From Eopsaltria australis (lineage: Eukaryota; Chordata; Aves; Passeriformes; Petroicidae): a DNA stretch of 64,000 nucleotides. The notes under the pieces were generated by a model. The model saw nothing but the letters and a program-made list of their open reading frames with translations. It made no database searches and had not been told where the DNA came from. Shown here piece after piece: positions 23,023-33,135 of the stretch. Made by a program: the position numbers and the translations under genes. The number at the start of each line of letters is the position of its first letter. Within the stretch, counting starts at the first letter, position 1. Location of the stretch: contig JAVTVJ010000292.1 of the NCBI GenBank assembly GCA_034509425.1, positions 744,001-808,000 of the forward strand, in the 5' to 3' direction.

Positions 23023-26000
23023 GTAAGGCTTCTCCTCTCCTTTCTATTTTGGGTTTTCTCCAGGAATTACCTGGCAATTTCCAACGAGTGAATCTTTAAC
23101 CAGGCTTTTATGGGGTTTGTTCGCTGTTGCATGTGGCTGTTCACGGTCAAAATCGCCCCAGAGGCCTTCCAGGATGAGGTGAAGGAAAATTGCTACACCT
23201 GCAGAAGGATGTGGGATTGTGATTCCAGAACAATGGTGTCCTTCATTCCAGCATCAGCCATTTGTTTCATGGGTTATTGAGCCTACATTGAGCGTGGACA
23301 GAAAAAAAAATATACTGAAGGCAGCAACTCCAAATTATTTTCTAGGCTCTCTCACATTTTTACATATGGGCAGATATATGGGTTCTGGAGTGGTTTCATT
23401 TTAGTTGTGTTCCTGTGTTTGCACTCCAGCACTGATATTGTTAAAGCCATTGAACAGAGTGGGGAGGGCAGGATGTGAGGTCAGGATTTTTTGTAAGGCA
23501 GATAAAGAGGTGATGTGAGCAAACAGAGATACACGAGCAACTGCAGAGTGATCAGAGAGAGTGATAACTTGTGTTTCTTAGAGAGAAGTTTATGTATTAG
23601 AACACTCAGATGGAAAGGGAGCAGAGCCTGGAATCCTCTCCCCAGGAGTGACCAGGAGCAGAGAGGAATATTGTCCCAAACTCTCTCTGGGTCCAGGTTT
23701 ATTTCTGGGGCACTTCCTGACTTTGCAGTGGTTTCTGTGTATTTGCTAATTCAGTTTCTCTTCCATGAGACCCTGTCAGCATCTTCTTGAACCCATGCCA
23801 GCTTTTGTCCACAACATCAAGTGGACAAAGGTTCCACAGATAAATTTCCTCTGAAGAATCCCCCCCTTTCTGTCTGCTCTGTGTTGGTGTCACTTGTTGC
23901 CTGGGGCTGTGCTCCTGAAAGAGGGGATAACTCAGTGTCCCCGGATTATTCCTTTGTCCCTCTACTCATCCTGTGGTCCTTTGCCATGCTCTCCCTGGTT
24001 CATCCATTTTCCAGATGCCAAAGGCACAGGAATGGTTACCCATTTCTCCTGTGGAAGCTGATTCAACCTTCAGTGCCCTTTTCTGAACTTTCCTCCAGGT
24101 TCCTTTTCTCCTTTGTTTTAAAAACGCAGCTAGGGGGAGCTAAAATGGTATCAGAGGTGTAAGTGAGGCATTACTTGCATTTGAGGAGCTTCCTGGGCTC
24201 TTCTGAGCACCAAGAGGAATCATCCCAAGGTCTTTGTGCAGTTCTTTACCTCAGGATCACACCATGGGATCTCCCCAGCTCATCTCTCCCCACACCTTCC
24301 TGCTCTGGCTTTTCTTTCAGCCAGCTCCTTACTCTGACAAGCACTTCCCTCCCCTCCTTCATTGCTTAAAATGGAAGGGATTTCCCTTGAAAAAGGGAGA
24401 AATCCCTGTTACTGCTCCTATTCTAGCTCCTGCTCTCTCAGTTTCATGCTTTGTTGTTACTTTGGTTGATTTGATGCAAGTTTCTGTCCCAGCAGCTGGA
24501 CTTTGCCACCTCTGGTATCAGGATAAAGTGGTAGAGGTTACAGAAGTCTTGCAGCTGTTTCATTCCCCAGTTCCTTGGGTGGATAACACGTAGCCCTGGC
24601 AAGAGGCTGCTGTTCCCTGCCTCTGACTCTTCCATAATCCCTTCCACTGACACTTCAGCTGGAGAGACCATGGCAATCCTTTGGAAGGGTATCATGGAAA
24701 CCTCTCCTTTCCCTTCCCCTCTCTACCAGTGCAAAGAGAGACTTGTGTGGCCTTATCTTTGTCTTTTTCTGCCCTACCTGACCATTTTCTCACTGATTTC
24801 TCCAAAGGACAGCCAGCTCCTTGGTTGTTTGAAGAAGAATTTATTACTAGTTACAGTGTAATTTTGAAGTTTTCCTGGAGTTCTTACTTCTCCATCTTAA
24901 GTTGTCACACTTAACCTATAGGTACTTACTTCCTAAAGCTCTCTGAAGGATGTCATCTTGCTTCTTACAGTCCCATAACCCTGGCAGGCTCTCAGATCTT
25001 TCTGAAATGATGCACATTTTCCTCCCCTGTTTTCCTGTTGTGGTGTCCAGGAGCAATCTCGGTGTTCCCTGCAGGGATTTCTCCCTAATCTTCCTTTAGC
25101 CCTGCTTTAACAAAGCATCTGCATTTTTATGTAGGTTTTTGCTCCTAATCTGTTCCAGCGCCTTGTTGCAGGGATAACTCTGCAGGTATTACCATTTGAA
25201 CCCAGGTTTATGTGCTGCTCCTGAGGATTGCTTCTCCTCTCCTGGAATTCCTGATCAGGGATTACAGCTGGGAGTGGAATCTGAGCCTCACAGACTGACT
25301 GAGGCCCTTTCCTCACAGTCTCTGAGCCATCAGCGTGTCCTGGCTCCTGCCTGGCTCTTCTCCATGTGCTGTCCCACTCCAGGAGGTGCCTTTCCATAGG
25401 AAATCCCTCTTCTTCCCTGGGAGGGTGGGGAGACCCTGGCACAGGGTGCCCAGAGCAGCTGTGGCTGCCCCTGGATCCCTGGCAGTGCCCAAGGCCAGGC
25501 TGGACACTGGGGCTTGGAGCACCCTGGGACAGTGGAAGGGGTCCCTGCCTGTGGCAGGGGTGGCACTGGAGGAGCAAAAAAGCTCGGCTTTGTATCCTCT
25601 CCTCTCCACTGTGCTGCTTCTCAGGCCCACAGCTCTTACTCCCCAGATGTGATTTCAGGCTCAGCTGGGTTGGGAAGGGAAGACAAATCCTACTCCTCTC
25701 TGTTCCTGCCGTGGGGTGGTGGATGAGAGGGCTTTGTTTCACCCCATCCCAGTGAGTTTTTCCCCTCTTCTTCCACTTCATGCCCTCAGGGAGGTTCTCT
25801 GGGGTGTTACTGTGGCTGCAGTGAGTTATACGGAAAATCAGTTCTGCAGGCTGGAGCAGTCCTTGTCCCTCTTTATCTCTGTGCTCCTTGCCCATCCTTG
25901 TGCTTCACTGGAGCCTCCTCTTCCTGCCAGGGAAGCCTCAGCTCTGCCAGGGGCCACAAGGAATTCCCTGCTCTCAGGGTGTCTCTTCCCCTCCCCTTTT

Positions 26001-26496
26001 GCCTGGATTTCACTGCCGTGAGCAGTGAGTAAAGAACAAGCAAAGAGTGGATGTTTAAAGGCAGCCCCAGTGTCTGAGATGCTCTTCACCTTCTCACTGT
26101 CACTTGGAGGTTACAGAAAATCAGGATAACAAAATCCAGGCCAGAAATTTCAAAGTGGGTTCCCCCAGTCAAGCAGTGTGCTCATTAAAGATTTGCCTGG
26201 GGAAAGAGCTGGATGGGATACTTTCTCTGAGAGTTTGATAATATAAAACATATTTTATGTAGATAGGTGTGATAATAAAGAGCTGAATAAAGAGCTTTTC
26301 TTTCTTCATGATGAAAACACAAAACCCTCCTCAGCCATTCACTTCGTCAGAAAGTACCTGTGGGAGGATTGGTAGTTCCTTTATGCCTTAAACTGGAATG
26401 GTTTGTACTTCCATAGCAAATGAGAGCAGAGAGTAGTTGGGTATGAAAATACAACATTTGAAAGTTTTGGAGTTGTAATTCCTTTAATGTTTCCAG
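23023..26496 (+). other. NEO1: Intron between FnIII-2 and FnIII-3
   Basis: A 3.5-kb intron. It holds a sense CR1 3' fragment at 25410-25572. The rest is AT-leaning sequence without a recognisable gene. A 262-codon antisense frame at 25107-25895 spans the CR1 and is judged a chance frame. Confidence 0.8.
25410..25572 (+). mobile_element. CR1 LINE fragment
   Basis: The segment 'gagaccctggcacagggtgc', then 'agctgtggctgcccctggat' and 'gccaggctggacactggggc' match the CR1 3' region also seen at 17733-17925. It stops before the usual terminal motif. Confidence 0.8.
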
Positions 26497-26546
26497 TCCC
26501 CAGTGCTCCACCACAGAATCTAACGCTGGAGGTACGGAATTCCAAG
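26497..26546 (+). CDS. NEO1: NEO1 exon: FnIII-3 first strand (50 nt)
   Basis: A short exon with acceptor 'atgtttccag' and donor 'tccaag|gtaaga'; it enters in phase 1 and leaves in phase 0. It encodes V-PSAPPQNLTLEVRNSK, the A-strand of FnIII-3, with an NLT glycosylation motif. It joins smoothly to the [10 protein letters not shown] exon. Being so short it is easily missed by gene finders. Confidence 0.93.
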
Positions 26547-26964
26547 GTAAGATTGGAGGATTTCCTGCTGGCAGTGGGTAAATAAAAGACTTGGGGAGTC
26601 TTAGATTGGCCACATTTTGGAGCTGCTTTGGGTCTTCTTCCTCCCATGCAGCTTTTGGGCTCTTTATAGAGAATACCTGAATGTGGGGCTTGGAGAAACT
26701 CCAGTCCAGCTGTGGGATCATGGTGGGATGCAGGGACAGTGCTAGTGATGGAAGGGATTTAATGAGGTCCTGAAGGATCAGAGCTGGATTCCCTGCTCAC
26801 TGGTGTTTGCAGTGAGGGCACACACAGACACACTTTTCACTTGGGCACTTGAGAAGAGAAAATCAAATACTTGGCCATTGTGCTTTGGGATTGGGCGTGG
26901 AGATTTTTATTAAAACTTTCCTAAAGACTTTGTTCTGAACACCTTCCTGTGCTGCCTTCCCCAG
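26547..26964 (+). other. NEO1: Intron within FnIII-3
   Basis: A 418-bp intron; nothing recognised in it. Confidence 0.85.
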
Positions 26965-27109
26965 AGCATCCTGCTGCAGTGGCAGCCCCCTCCTGCCGGG
27001 ACCCACAGCGGGCAAATCACGGGATACAAAATCCGCTACCGCAAAGTTTCCCGCAAGAGCGACGTCACCGAGAGCGTGGGGGGCACCCAGCTCTCCCAGC
27101 TCATCGAAG
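26965..27109 (+). CDS. NEO1: NEO1 exon: FnIII-3 middle
   Basis: The acceptor is 'gccttccccag' and the donor 'atcgaag|gtgagc'; the exon enters in phase 0 and leaves in phase 1. It encodes [40 protein letters not shown] and TQLSQLIEG. The conserved Trp and the YKIRYR strand C of FnIII are clear. The basic RKVSRKSD stretch is a surface loop typical of this domain in the family. Confidence 0.94.
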
Positions 27110-27674
27110 GTGAGCAGCACCTGTCCCCCCCAGGGCTGCCTGGCTGTGTTTAGGGGGCTCAGGGACAGAATTCCATTGAGTTCCTGCAAGGTCCTGTCCT
27201 CCCCAGAGCTGCCTGGCTGTGTTTAGGGGGCTCAGGAACAGGATTCCCTGGGATTCCTGTGAGAATTGCCAAGGTGATGATCTGTGGGAATGACTGGGCT
27301 GATGGATCCGTGAGATTGCCAAGGTGAGGGATCCATGGGGATTGCCAAGGTGAGGGATCCATGGGGATTGCCAAGGTGATGGTCTGTGGGATTTCCAAGA
27401 TGATGATCTGTGGGATTGCCAAAATGATGATCTGTGGGGTTGCCAAGGTGATGATCTGTGGGATTGCCATGGTGATGATCTGTGGGATTGCCATGGTGAT
27501 GGTCTGTGGGATTTCCAAGGTGAGGGATCCATGGGGATTTCCAAGATGATGATCTGTGGGATTGCCATGGTGATGATCTGTAGGATTTCCAAGGTGATGA
27601 TCTGTGGGATTGCCAAGGTGATGATCTCTGGGATTGCCATGGTGATGATCTCTGGGATTGTCCGTGTCCCACAG
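27110..27674 (+). other. NEO1: Intron within FnIII-3, mostly minisatellite
   Basis: A 565-bp intron of which about 400 bp is a 24-bp tandem array. The array runs to within about a dozen bases of the acceptor 'tccgtgtcccacag', leaving a very short unique pyrimidine tract. Confidence 0.9.
27256..27662. repeat. 24-bp minisatellite, about 17 copies
   Basis: Units resemble GATGATCTGTGGGATTGCCA followed by AGGT, with variants atttcc, gagggatcc and ccatggt. Because 24 is a multiple of three, two or more frames stay open on both strands (up to 198 codons). These frames are repeat artefacts and not genes. Confidence 0.92.
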
Positions 27675-27785
27675 GGTTGGAGCGTGGCACCGAGTACAGC
27701 TTCCGTGTGGCCGCCATGACCGTCAATGGCACCGGCCCCGCCACCGACTGGGCCTCAGCCGAGACCTTCGAGAGCGACCTGGACG
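27675..27785 (+). CDS. NEO1: NEO1 exon: FnIII-3 last part
   Basis: The acceptor is 'cgtgtcccacag' and the donor 'ctggacg|gtgaga'; phase 1 to phase 1. It encodes [36 protein letters not shown]. The tyrosine corner (TEYSFRV) and the NGTGPATDW loop, with an NGT glycosylation motif, match neogenin FnIII-3. Confidence 0.95.
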
Positions 27786-30405
27786 GTGAGAGACCCTGGG
27801 GTTGGGACAGCACAACATGGGAATTCATTCATTTCATTTCACCAGCATCTGGCTGCCTCTTTGAAAGACAAACCTCCGTGTTTTCACTTCTGCTCCAGGT
27901 GTACAATGGGGTTTATTTAGGATTAAGTGACATCAGTTTCTGTTTTAACAGAAAATTCTTGTCAAGTCAATAAAGTGGCTTGAAATGAAACTCTGCTTCT
28001 ACACTTCCTAAGTGCTGTATGTTGGCACCAAGTGCTTTTCATTTATAGTGACAGTGAGATGTCACAGTAGGGAAGAAATCATGGAGAACATTCTCACCCA
28101 CAGCCCTTTGCAGTCTTACCCCCATATTAGTGCTGTGCTTTCTTTGACCCACATTAATGTATTTTGCACAGAAGAAAAGAGAGATGAATTATATTTTCTG
28201 TAGTGGTGGACAACTCTGCACCATGTCTCCCATCAGAAATTCTGTTGTAGGTTTTAAATAAAAATTATATTGAAATTGTGGGTATTAGATTAATTACATT
28301 GAAAATTCTGATGATGGCAGAAAGGTTCCTGAGGTTGTTGGAGCATTAAATGGGATATTCCAAAGCTCTTTGCATGTGCTGCAAAGGGTTCTGCTCAACA
28401 GAAAGTCTGTTCCACCAAGCCCATGGATTCGTGGGCTGTGTCAGAGCAGGCCCGGTGATCCTGGCAGCTGGGAGGTGGGATCATGGAGCTGGGTCAGTAT
28501 TTGCTCTCTGCTGCTGGAGGATCCTTCAGCAGCTGGCTCAGGAAGCCTGGAAAACCCTGCTCCCATCTCTGTCTCTGCAAAGCTGCTGCTCATCTTAATC
28601 CTGGTCCTCCAGTGTGAGCAGAGCAGGTCAGGGATGTGGATATTGGAAACTCCTTGATCCGTGTGTCTGTCAGCCCTGAGTGGATGTGACACACCCCTGG
28701 AACTGCCAGGTCCCCAAAGTGGGGTGGGGCTGTGTGAAGGAGCACCTCACAGAGCAAGGGAAGTGTCCCTGAACTGGAGTTAACAACACTTTGCCAGAGG
28801 ACAGCACCAGGATTAAATTAAATTTAAACAGGGCAGGAGGAAGAAGAAAAAGAACCTTTCCCTTCTCTAGTGATTTTGTCATTTAAATTTTTTCACCTCA
28901 GAATGTTGCAGGAAATGTAACTTTCTGCACATTCATTCCATTGAATAAAGTAATAAAAATTGACATTTAAGACAACATAACATGATATTCATATAACTCT
29001 GCATATACCTGTGAGATCCATGTGTGCACACTGTGTTTTTTGAGTTTCTTTCTTTAGAAAGCTCATGTGGATAATTTTAACACCATGCAAATGCATTTAT
29101 CTTTCATTTCTTAGGTTCAGCAGACACATGAGGCATCATTTCTTTTTATTCCATGGCTTCTTTTTGTGTTTAAATAGAAAATAATTCCCAGGAGAGTCCC
29201 ATGGATGTAAAGGGGAGCAGGAGTGTTACAATCCCACGTTGGATTTGGAGCAGGTTCCCCCTGAGTGCAGAGCAGGAGGTGTTGAGCAGTTGTGCGGGGT
29301 TTGTCCCCAGTGCAGTGGAAATGTCACCTCTCCTGCTGCTCTTGGAGCTTTGCTGTGTTTGATAGTTGGGAACTGGAACCGCTGGGCTGTGTCAGCAGCA
29401 GCCCAAGAGCACCCCGGGCTGGGGGCCAGGGCTGTGCTGTGATCCAAATAATCCTGTTGTGGTGCTTTATTAAATGTTTGTAGAGAATTGCAGCGTGTTT
29501 CATTAAAAGGAAATCCCTGCAGGAAGCACAAGTCCTTGATTCCATTTGGAGTGGGGAGCTCAGTTTGCTATTGCAGGGAATTATCCCTAATCCGCCGGCA
29601 CCCGACAAAAGGATTTATTTCATTTTTGAAAAGTGAACCCAAAGTTAGGGACACTCCAGGGACAGTTGGGAGATTGCTTTTAGGTTCTAGTCAACAGTGA
29701 GGAAAAGCCTCTTAGGAGGAATATTAGGGGCTTACAGTGGCATGTTGTGGAAGTGTTCTGGTGTTAGGGATCCACATTCTGTGTCTCCGTGGGATGGGGT
29801 GAGACTTGTGTTGCTTTTGGGGTAGGGTTTGAACATTTGATGTGGACTCTGTATTTTCTGAACTTTCAGTATGGCCATGTAGTTCCTGCTTACATTGTAC
29901 TGTAACTGCCACAGCTATGGGAACCCAAAGATCCAGGCAGTGACAACTGTAGGACAAGTGAGGAGAACCCTTGGCAGTGAAGTTCTTAAAGCTGTGGAAT
30001 ATCCTACTTTTCTTCCATCACCAGACCTTTCCATGTAATTATTGTAATACCCACAAGTAAGGAATATGATGGAATTGAAAGTAGATAAATTTGTGGAGGG
30101 GAAGGATGGGATAAAAGCAGTGCATGTTTGGAAAGATTGGTCACAACACGGGCAGCCATCTGATACAAAAACCATCCCAGTCCTCTAAGCTTCAGTACAA
30201 CTGTCCTTCCTTTTAAAGGGAGGATCTATTGGAATGTAATGTCAATATTCTGCTCTTGGAGCTCTGTGCTCTCTCCCGCACACCAAAGTTTCCTTGTGCT
30301 CATTCCAGCACACAGAAGTGTTTCCTTTGACCCTCCTGCCTCGCGGTTTCCATGTCATGGCCTTTATCTGAGAGAAGGCTTTGCCCTGGCTCCCTTTCCC
30401 TGCAG
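27786..30405 (+). other. NEO1: Intron between FnIII-3 and FnIII-4
   Basis: A 2.6-kb AT-rich intron. I recognise no transposon or conserved frame in it. Confidence 0.8.
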
Positions 30406-30600
30406 AGAGCCGTGTGCCCGAGGTGCCCAGCTCCCTGCACGTGCGCCCGCTGGTCACCAGCATCGTGGTGAGCTGGACCCCGCCCGAGAACCAGGACGTG
30501 GTGGTCAGGGGCTACGCCATCGGCTACGGCATCGGCAGCCCCCACGCCCAGACCATCAAGGTGGACTACAAACAGAGATACTACACCATTGAGAACCTGG
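30406..30600 (+). CDS. NEO1: NEO1 exon: FnIII-4 first part
   Basis: The acceptor is 'ctttccctgcag' and the donor 'aacctgg|gtgagt'; phase 1 to phase 1. It encodes [40 protein letters not shown] and [20 protein letters not shown], ending IENL. In this family FnIII-4 and 5 contribute to netrin binding. The conserved Trp and RGYAIGYG strand are intact. Confidence 0.96.
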
Positions 30601-30778
30601 GTGAGTATAGCTCGCTGGTTCCTCTGTCCAGCCTGGAGAAGTACGACAGATTCCAGGAATCTGGCTGTATTTCCAGGAATGCCCCTGTCCCCAGGGCGCT
30701 CTGGCAGCGTCCCGTAGACACTGAGCCAGAGAAACTGCGGCCTGCGTTGTGGTGCAGGAACGGTCCAGGTTAGCTGTC

Positions 30779-31200
30779 AGCTGAAGATGAATAATGAGAG
30801 GGCTCTTGGAGTGCCTTTAGTTCTGAGTGTCTTTATTGCAGGGTCTTCACACAGAGGAGAGGCAGGGTCCAAGAGGCCGAGGGGCCCTCAGACACAGCCT
30901 TAAGAGTTACCATGTACCACCAATCACCAGGGGGGCTGGGGGAGGATAGGGAAGGTCCAGGGTTACTTTGTCCTATGGGATGGGGAAGGAAAGGGGCCCA
31001 GGAGATAACAGGGAATAGAACAAAGGCTCTTGAGGGGAGGGAGGAGATGATGGACACCAGCAGTGGCTACTCTGGTTTGTCCTGGGTTAAACCATGGTCA
31101 CTCCACTTTCCAGGGGGTACCTAGCCCCTTTGGACTTTATCCACTAGTGATCTTTCTCCTTTTCTAAGTCATCTCCCCCTGGGTCTCTAAGGACACATCC
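30779..31200 (-). mobile_element. Probable solo LTR, antisense
   Basis: Read on the minus strand, the block has an LTR-like order: 'tggtgattggtggtacatgg' with a CAAT-like box, a TATA-like tcttaagg, then 'ccctgcaataaagacactca' with the poly(A) signal (complement of 30832-30838). Possible TG..CA limits exist (TGTGGATGTGTCC and AGCTGACA), but no target duplication was found. It is not the family seen at 22190 and 41170. Confidence 0.5.
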
Positions 31201-31574
31201 ACAGCAGCTATAGGTGAGTGCAGGGAATGTGCTCTGTGCCCAGCTCAGCCTCCCTCAGCACTCCTTAAAACCTTCCACGTGAGCAGCAGCCCGAGTGCCC
31301 CACGCTCCGTGCGGAGCTGCAGGGGAAAACAAGACTGAAATGTCACCAGGATTCACTGGCAGCTCCTTTGAAAGGAAAATAAAGATTCACCCCTCCACAG
31401 AGCTCTCTGTGGGAGGTGCAATAGTCTGAAAGTGAGAGAAAAAGCAATATTGGGAATTCCATCAAATCGGAGTTTGAGTCATTTTGGTTTTGTTATTTTA
31501 AATTGTTTTTCTCACTCCTGATTTGGCTGTGCTTAAAGGGGGATTTGCTGTGACTACAGACTTGAGCTGTGGTG

Positions 31575-31665
31575 TCCCTGCCCAGGCAGGGGCTGGAATG
31601 AGATGGGCTTTAAAGTCCCTTCCAACCCAAACCAGTCGGGGATTCTGTGGCCATGAACAGAAGGT
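31575..31665 (+). mobile_element. CR1 LINE 3'-end fragment
   Basis: The sequences 'ggtgtccctgcccaggcagg' and 'ctttaaagtcccttccaacc' followed by caaaccagtcggggattctg are the CR1 3' end in sense orientation. Confidence 0.75.
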
Positions 31666-31789
31666 CTGTGTGGAGGCTTTCTCAGTTCAAATCATATACT
31701 CCAGTTCAAAATCAAAACACTGAACAAAGAGGGTATGGAGAAGCAGAAACCAGGACTCATTGGTTGTGCTGATTTCTTTTCCCCTTCAG

Positions 31790-31885
31790 ACCCCAGCTCC
31801 CACTATGTGATAACTCTGAAGGCCTTCAACAACGTGGGGGAAGGGATCCCCCTGTACGAGAGCGCCGTGACCCGGCCCCACTCCG
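31790..31885 (+). CDS. NEO1: NEO1 exon: FnIII-4 last part
   Basis: The acceptor is 'ttttccccttcag' and the donor 'cactccg|gtgagt'; phase 1 to phase 1. It encodes [20 protein letters not shown] and [11 protein letters not shown]. The [15 protein letters not shown] block is the FnIII F-G region. The split codon at its end accepts either of two acceptors in the next exon. Confidence 0.95.
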
Positions 31886-32911
31886 GTGAGTGGTGCCCAG
31901 CAGCTGGGAAGGGCTGGGGGTGATGGAAGGGTCCTGGTTGCCAGTGCATCCCATGCTCTCCGTCCCTGTCACTGCTTGGCTTCGCACGTTCCCGATAAAC
32001 CGCCTCAATGGGGCTCATTTGTAAATTCCAAACTCACCTGACAACTACTAATGGATGTTCTGACTCCAAACGTTCCCCTTACCTGAGCACAACCCACGTA
32101 GGGGCAGTTCTAAAGGCCCTGACCTGGGGGTTTGTGGTCTTTTTCACTGAGATTTTGGAACATGATGCCTGTGTTTGCTTTGTGTCAAGTCTCCCTCTGT
32201 TGTCACTCACACTAAAAAAGGTCTGGGCATTTTTTCTTTTGGTCTTGTAATCCATAAAGAAAAGAGTTTCAGCAGAGGAGTGTGCAGGTGAGCTGTTGCC
32301 ATGCCCTGGCTCGCTGGGCTCCCTCCCAGCCTGCTGACACCACCCAGGGATTTGGTGAAGGTGCAACACTTGGGGTTAGTCCCATGTTAGTCCCTGATGA
32401 GCTGGAATGCTTGGACATTCTCCAGAGGATGCTGAAATTGCAGTTTCAGTTACTGCAAGTTTGTCCCTCACTTGGAACCTTCCTTTGAAGGTTCCTTTCG
32501 GGAGGTCCCTGTGTGTTTGGAAAGAGCCATTCGCCCATCCAGAGCTCCAGCTCTGTGTCCTCCTCGTTGTTTCTGGCAGAGGACTCAGGGGACACTCCAG
32601 GCAAATGAAGTTCCAGTGTGACTGTTTGGGGTTCCCAGGCTGTGGCTGGGTGCCCTGGGCACTAATTAGGGCCATGCCAGCAGGGATGTGTTGTGTTGCT
32701 GTCTGGAGGAGGGAGGACAATGCAAGAGTGATGTTATTGCCCAGTCTGATGTCACCTATTAACTCTGGCTTTTCTCTCTTTCTCTCCATTCCTCACCTTC
32801 CATCTCATTGCACTTCCCTGCATCCCCCCTTTTTTGTTTTGGTTGACATTAAAATGCCACCTCCTCCCTTTTTAATTCTAAACCACGGCCTTTTCCCCAT
32901 GGATTGCCCAG
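31886..32911 (+). other. NEO1: Intron between FnIII-4 and FnIII-5
   Basis: A 1.0-kb intron. Nothing recognised, apart from T-rich sequence near 32830. Confidence 0.8.
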
Positions 32912-33135
32912 ACACTTCCGAGGTTGATTTGTTTGTTATTAATGCTCCATACACTCCAGTGCCAGATCCGTCTCCCATGATGCCCCCGGTGGGAGTTCAG
33001 GCTTCCATCCTGAGCCATGACACCATCAGGATCACTTGGGCAGACAACTCCCTGCCCAAGAACCAGAAGATCACGGACGCGCGGTTCTACACCGTCCGCT
33101 GGAAAACCAACATCCCTGCCAACACCAAGTACAAG
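32912..33135 (+). CDS. NEO1: NEO1 exon: optional 16 aa plus FnIII-5 first part
   Basis: The acceptor is 'tggattgcccag' and the donor 'tacaag|gtactg'; the exon enters in phase 1 and leaves in phase 0. It encodes [16 protein letters not shown], then [40 protein letters not shown] and [19 protein letters not shown]. FnIII-5 and 6 form the RGM-binding part of neogenin. A second acceptor at 32951-32959 in the same phase would drop the first 16 residues. Confidence 0.95.
32948..32959 (+). promoter_or_regulatory. NEO1: Alternative 3' splice site (16-aa choice)
   Basis: The motif 'catacactccag' follows the T-rich 'gatttgtttgttattaatgc', which serves both as coding sequence and as a pyrimidine tract. 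Splicing here gives G|TG (Val), so the protein runs ...RPHS directly to [10 protein letters not shown], and 48 nt (16 codons) are lost in frame. Confidence 0.7.

Larger units (their letters stand above)
30601..31789 (+). other. NEO1: Intron within FnIII-4
   Basis: A 1.2-kb intron carrying a probable antisense LTR at 30779-31200 and a short sense CR1 3' end at 31575-31665. The rest is unremarkable. Confidence 0.8.

Noticed and set aside
27101..27828. Ile/Pro- and His/Ser-rich frames of 119-198 codons
   Set aside because: These are the 24-bp intronic repeat read in different frames.
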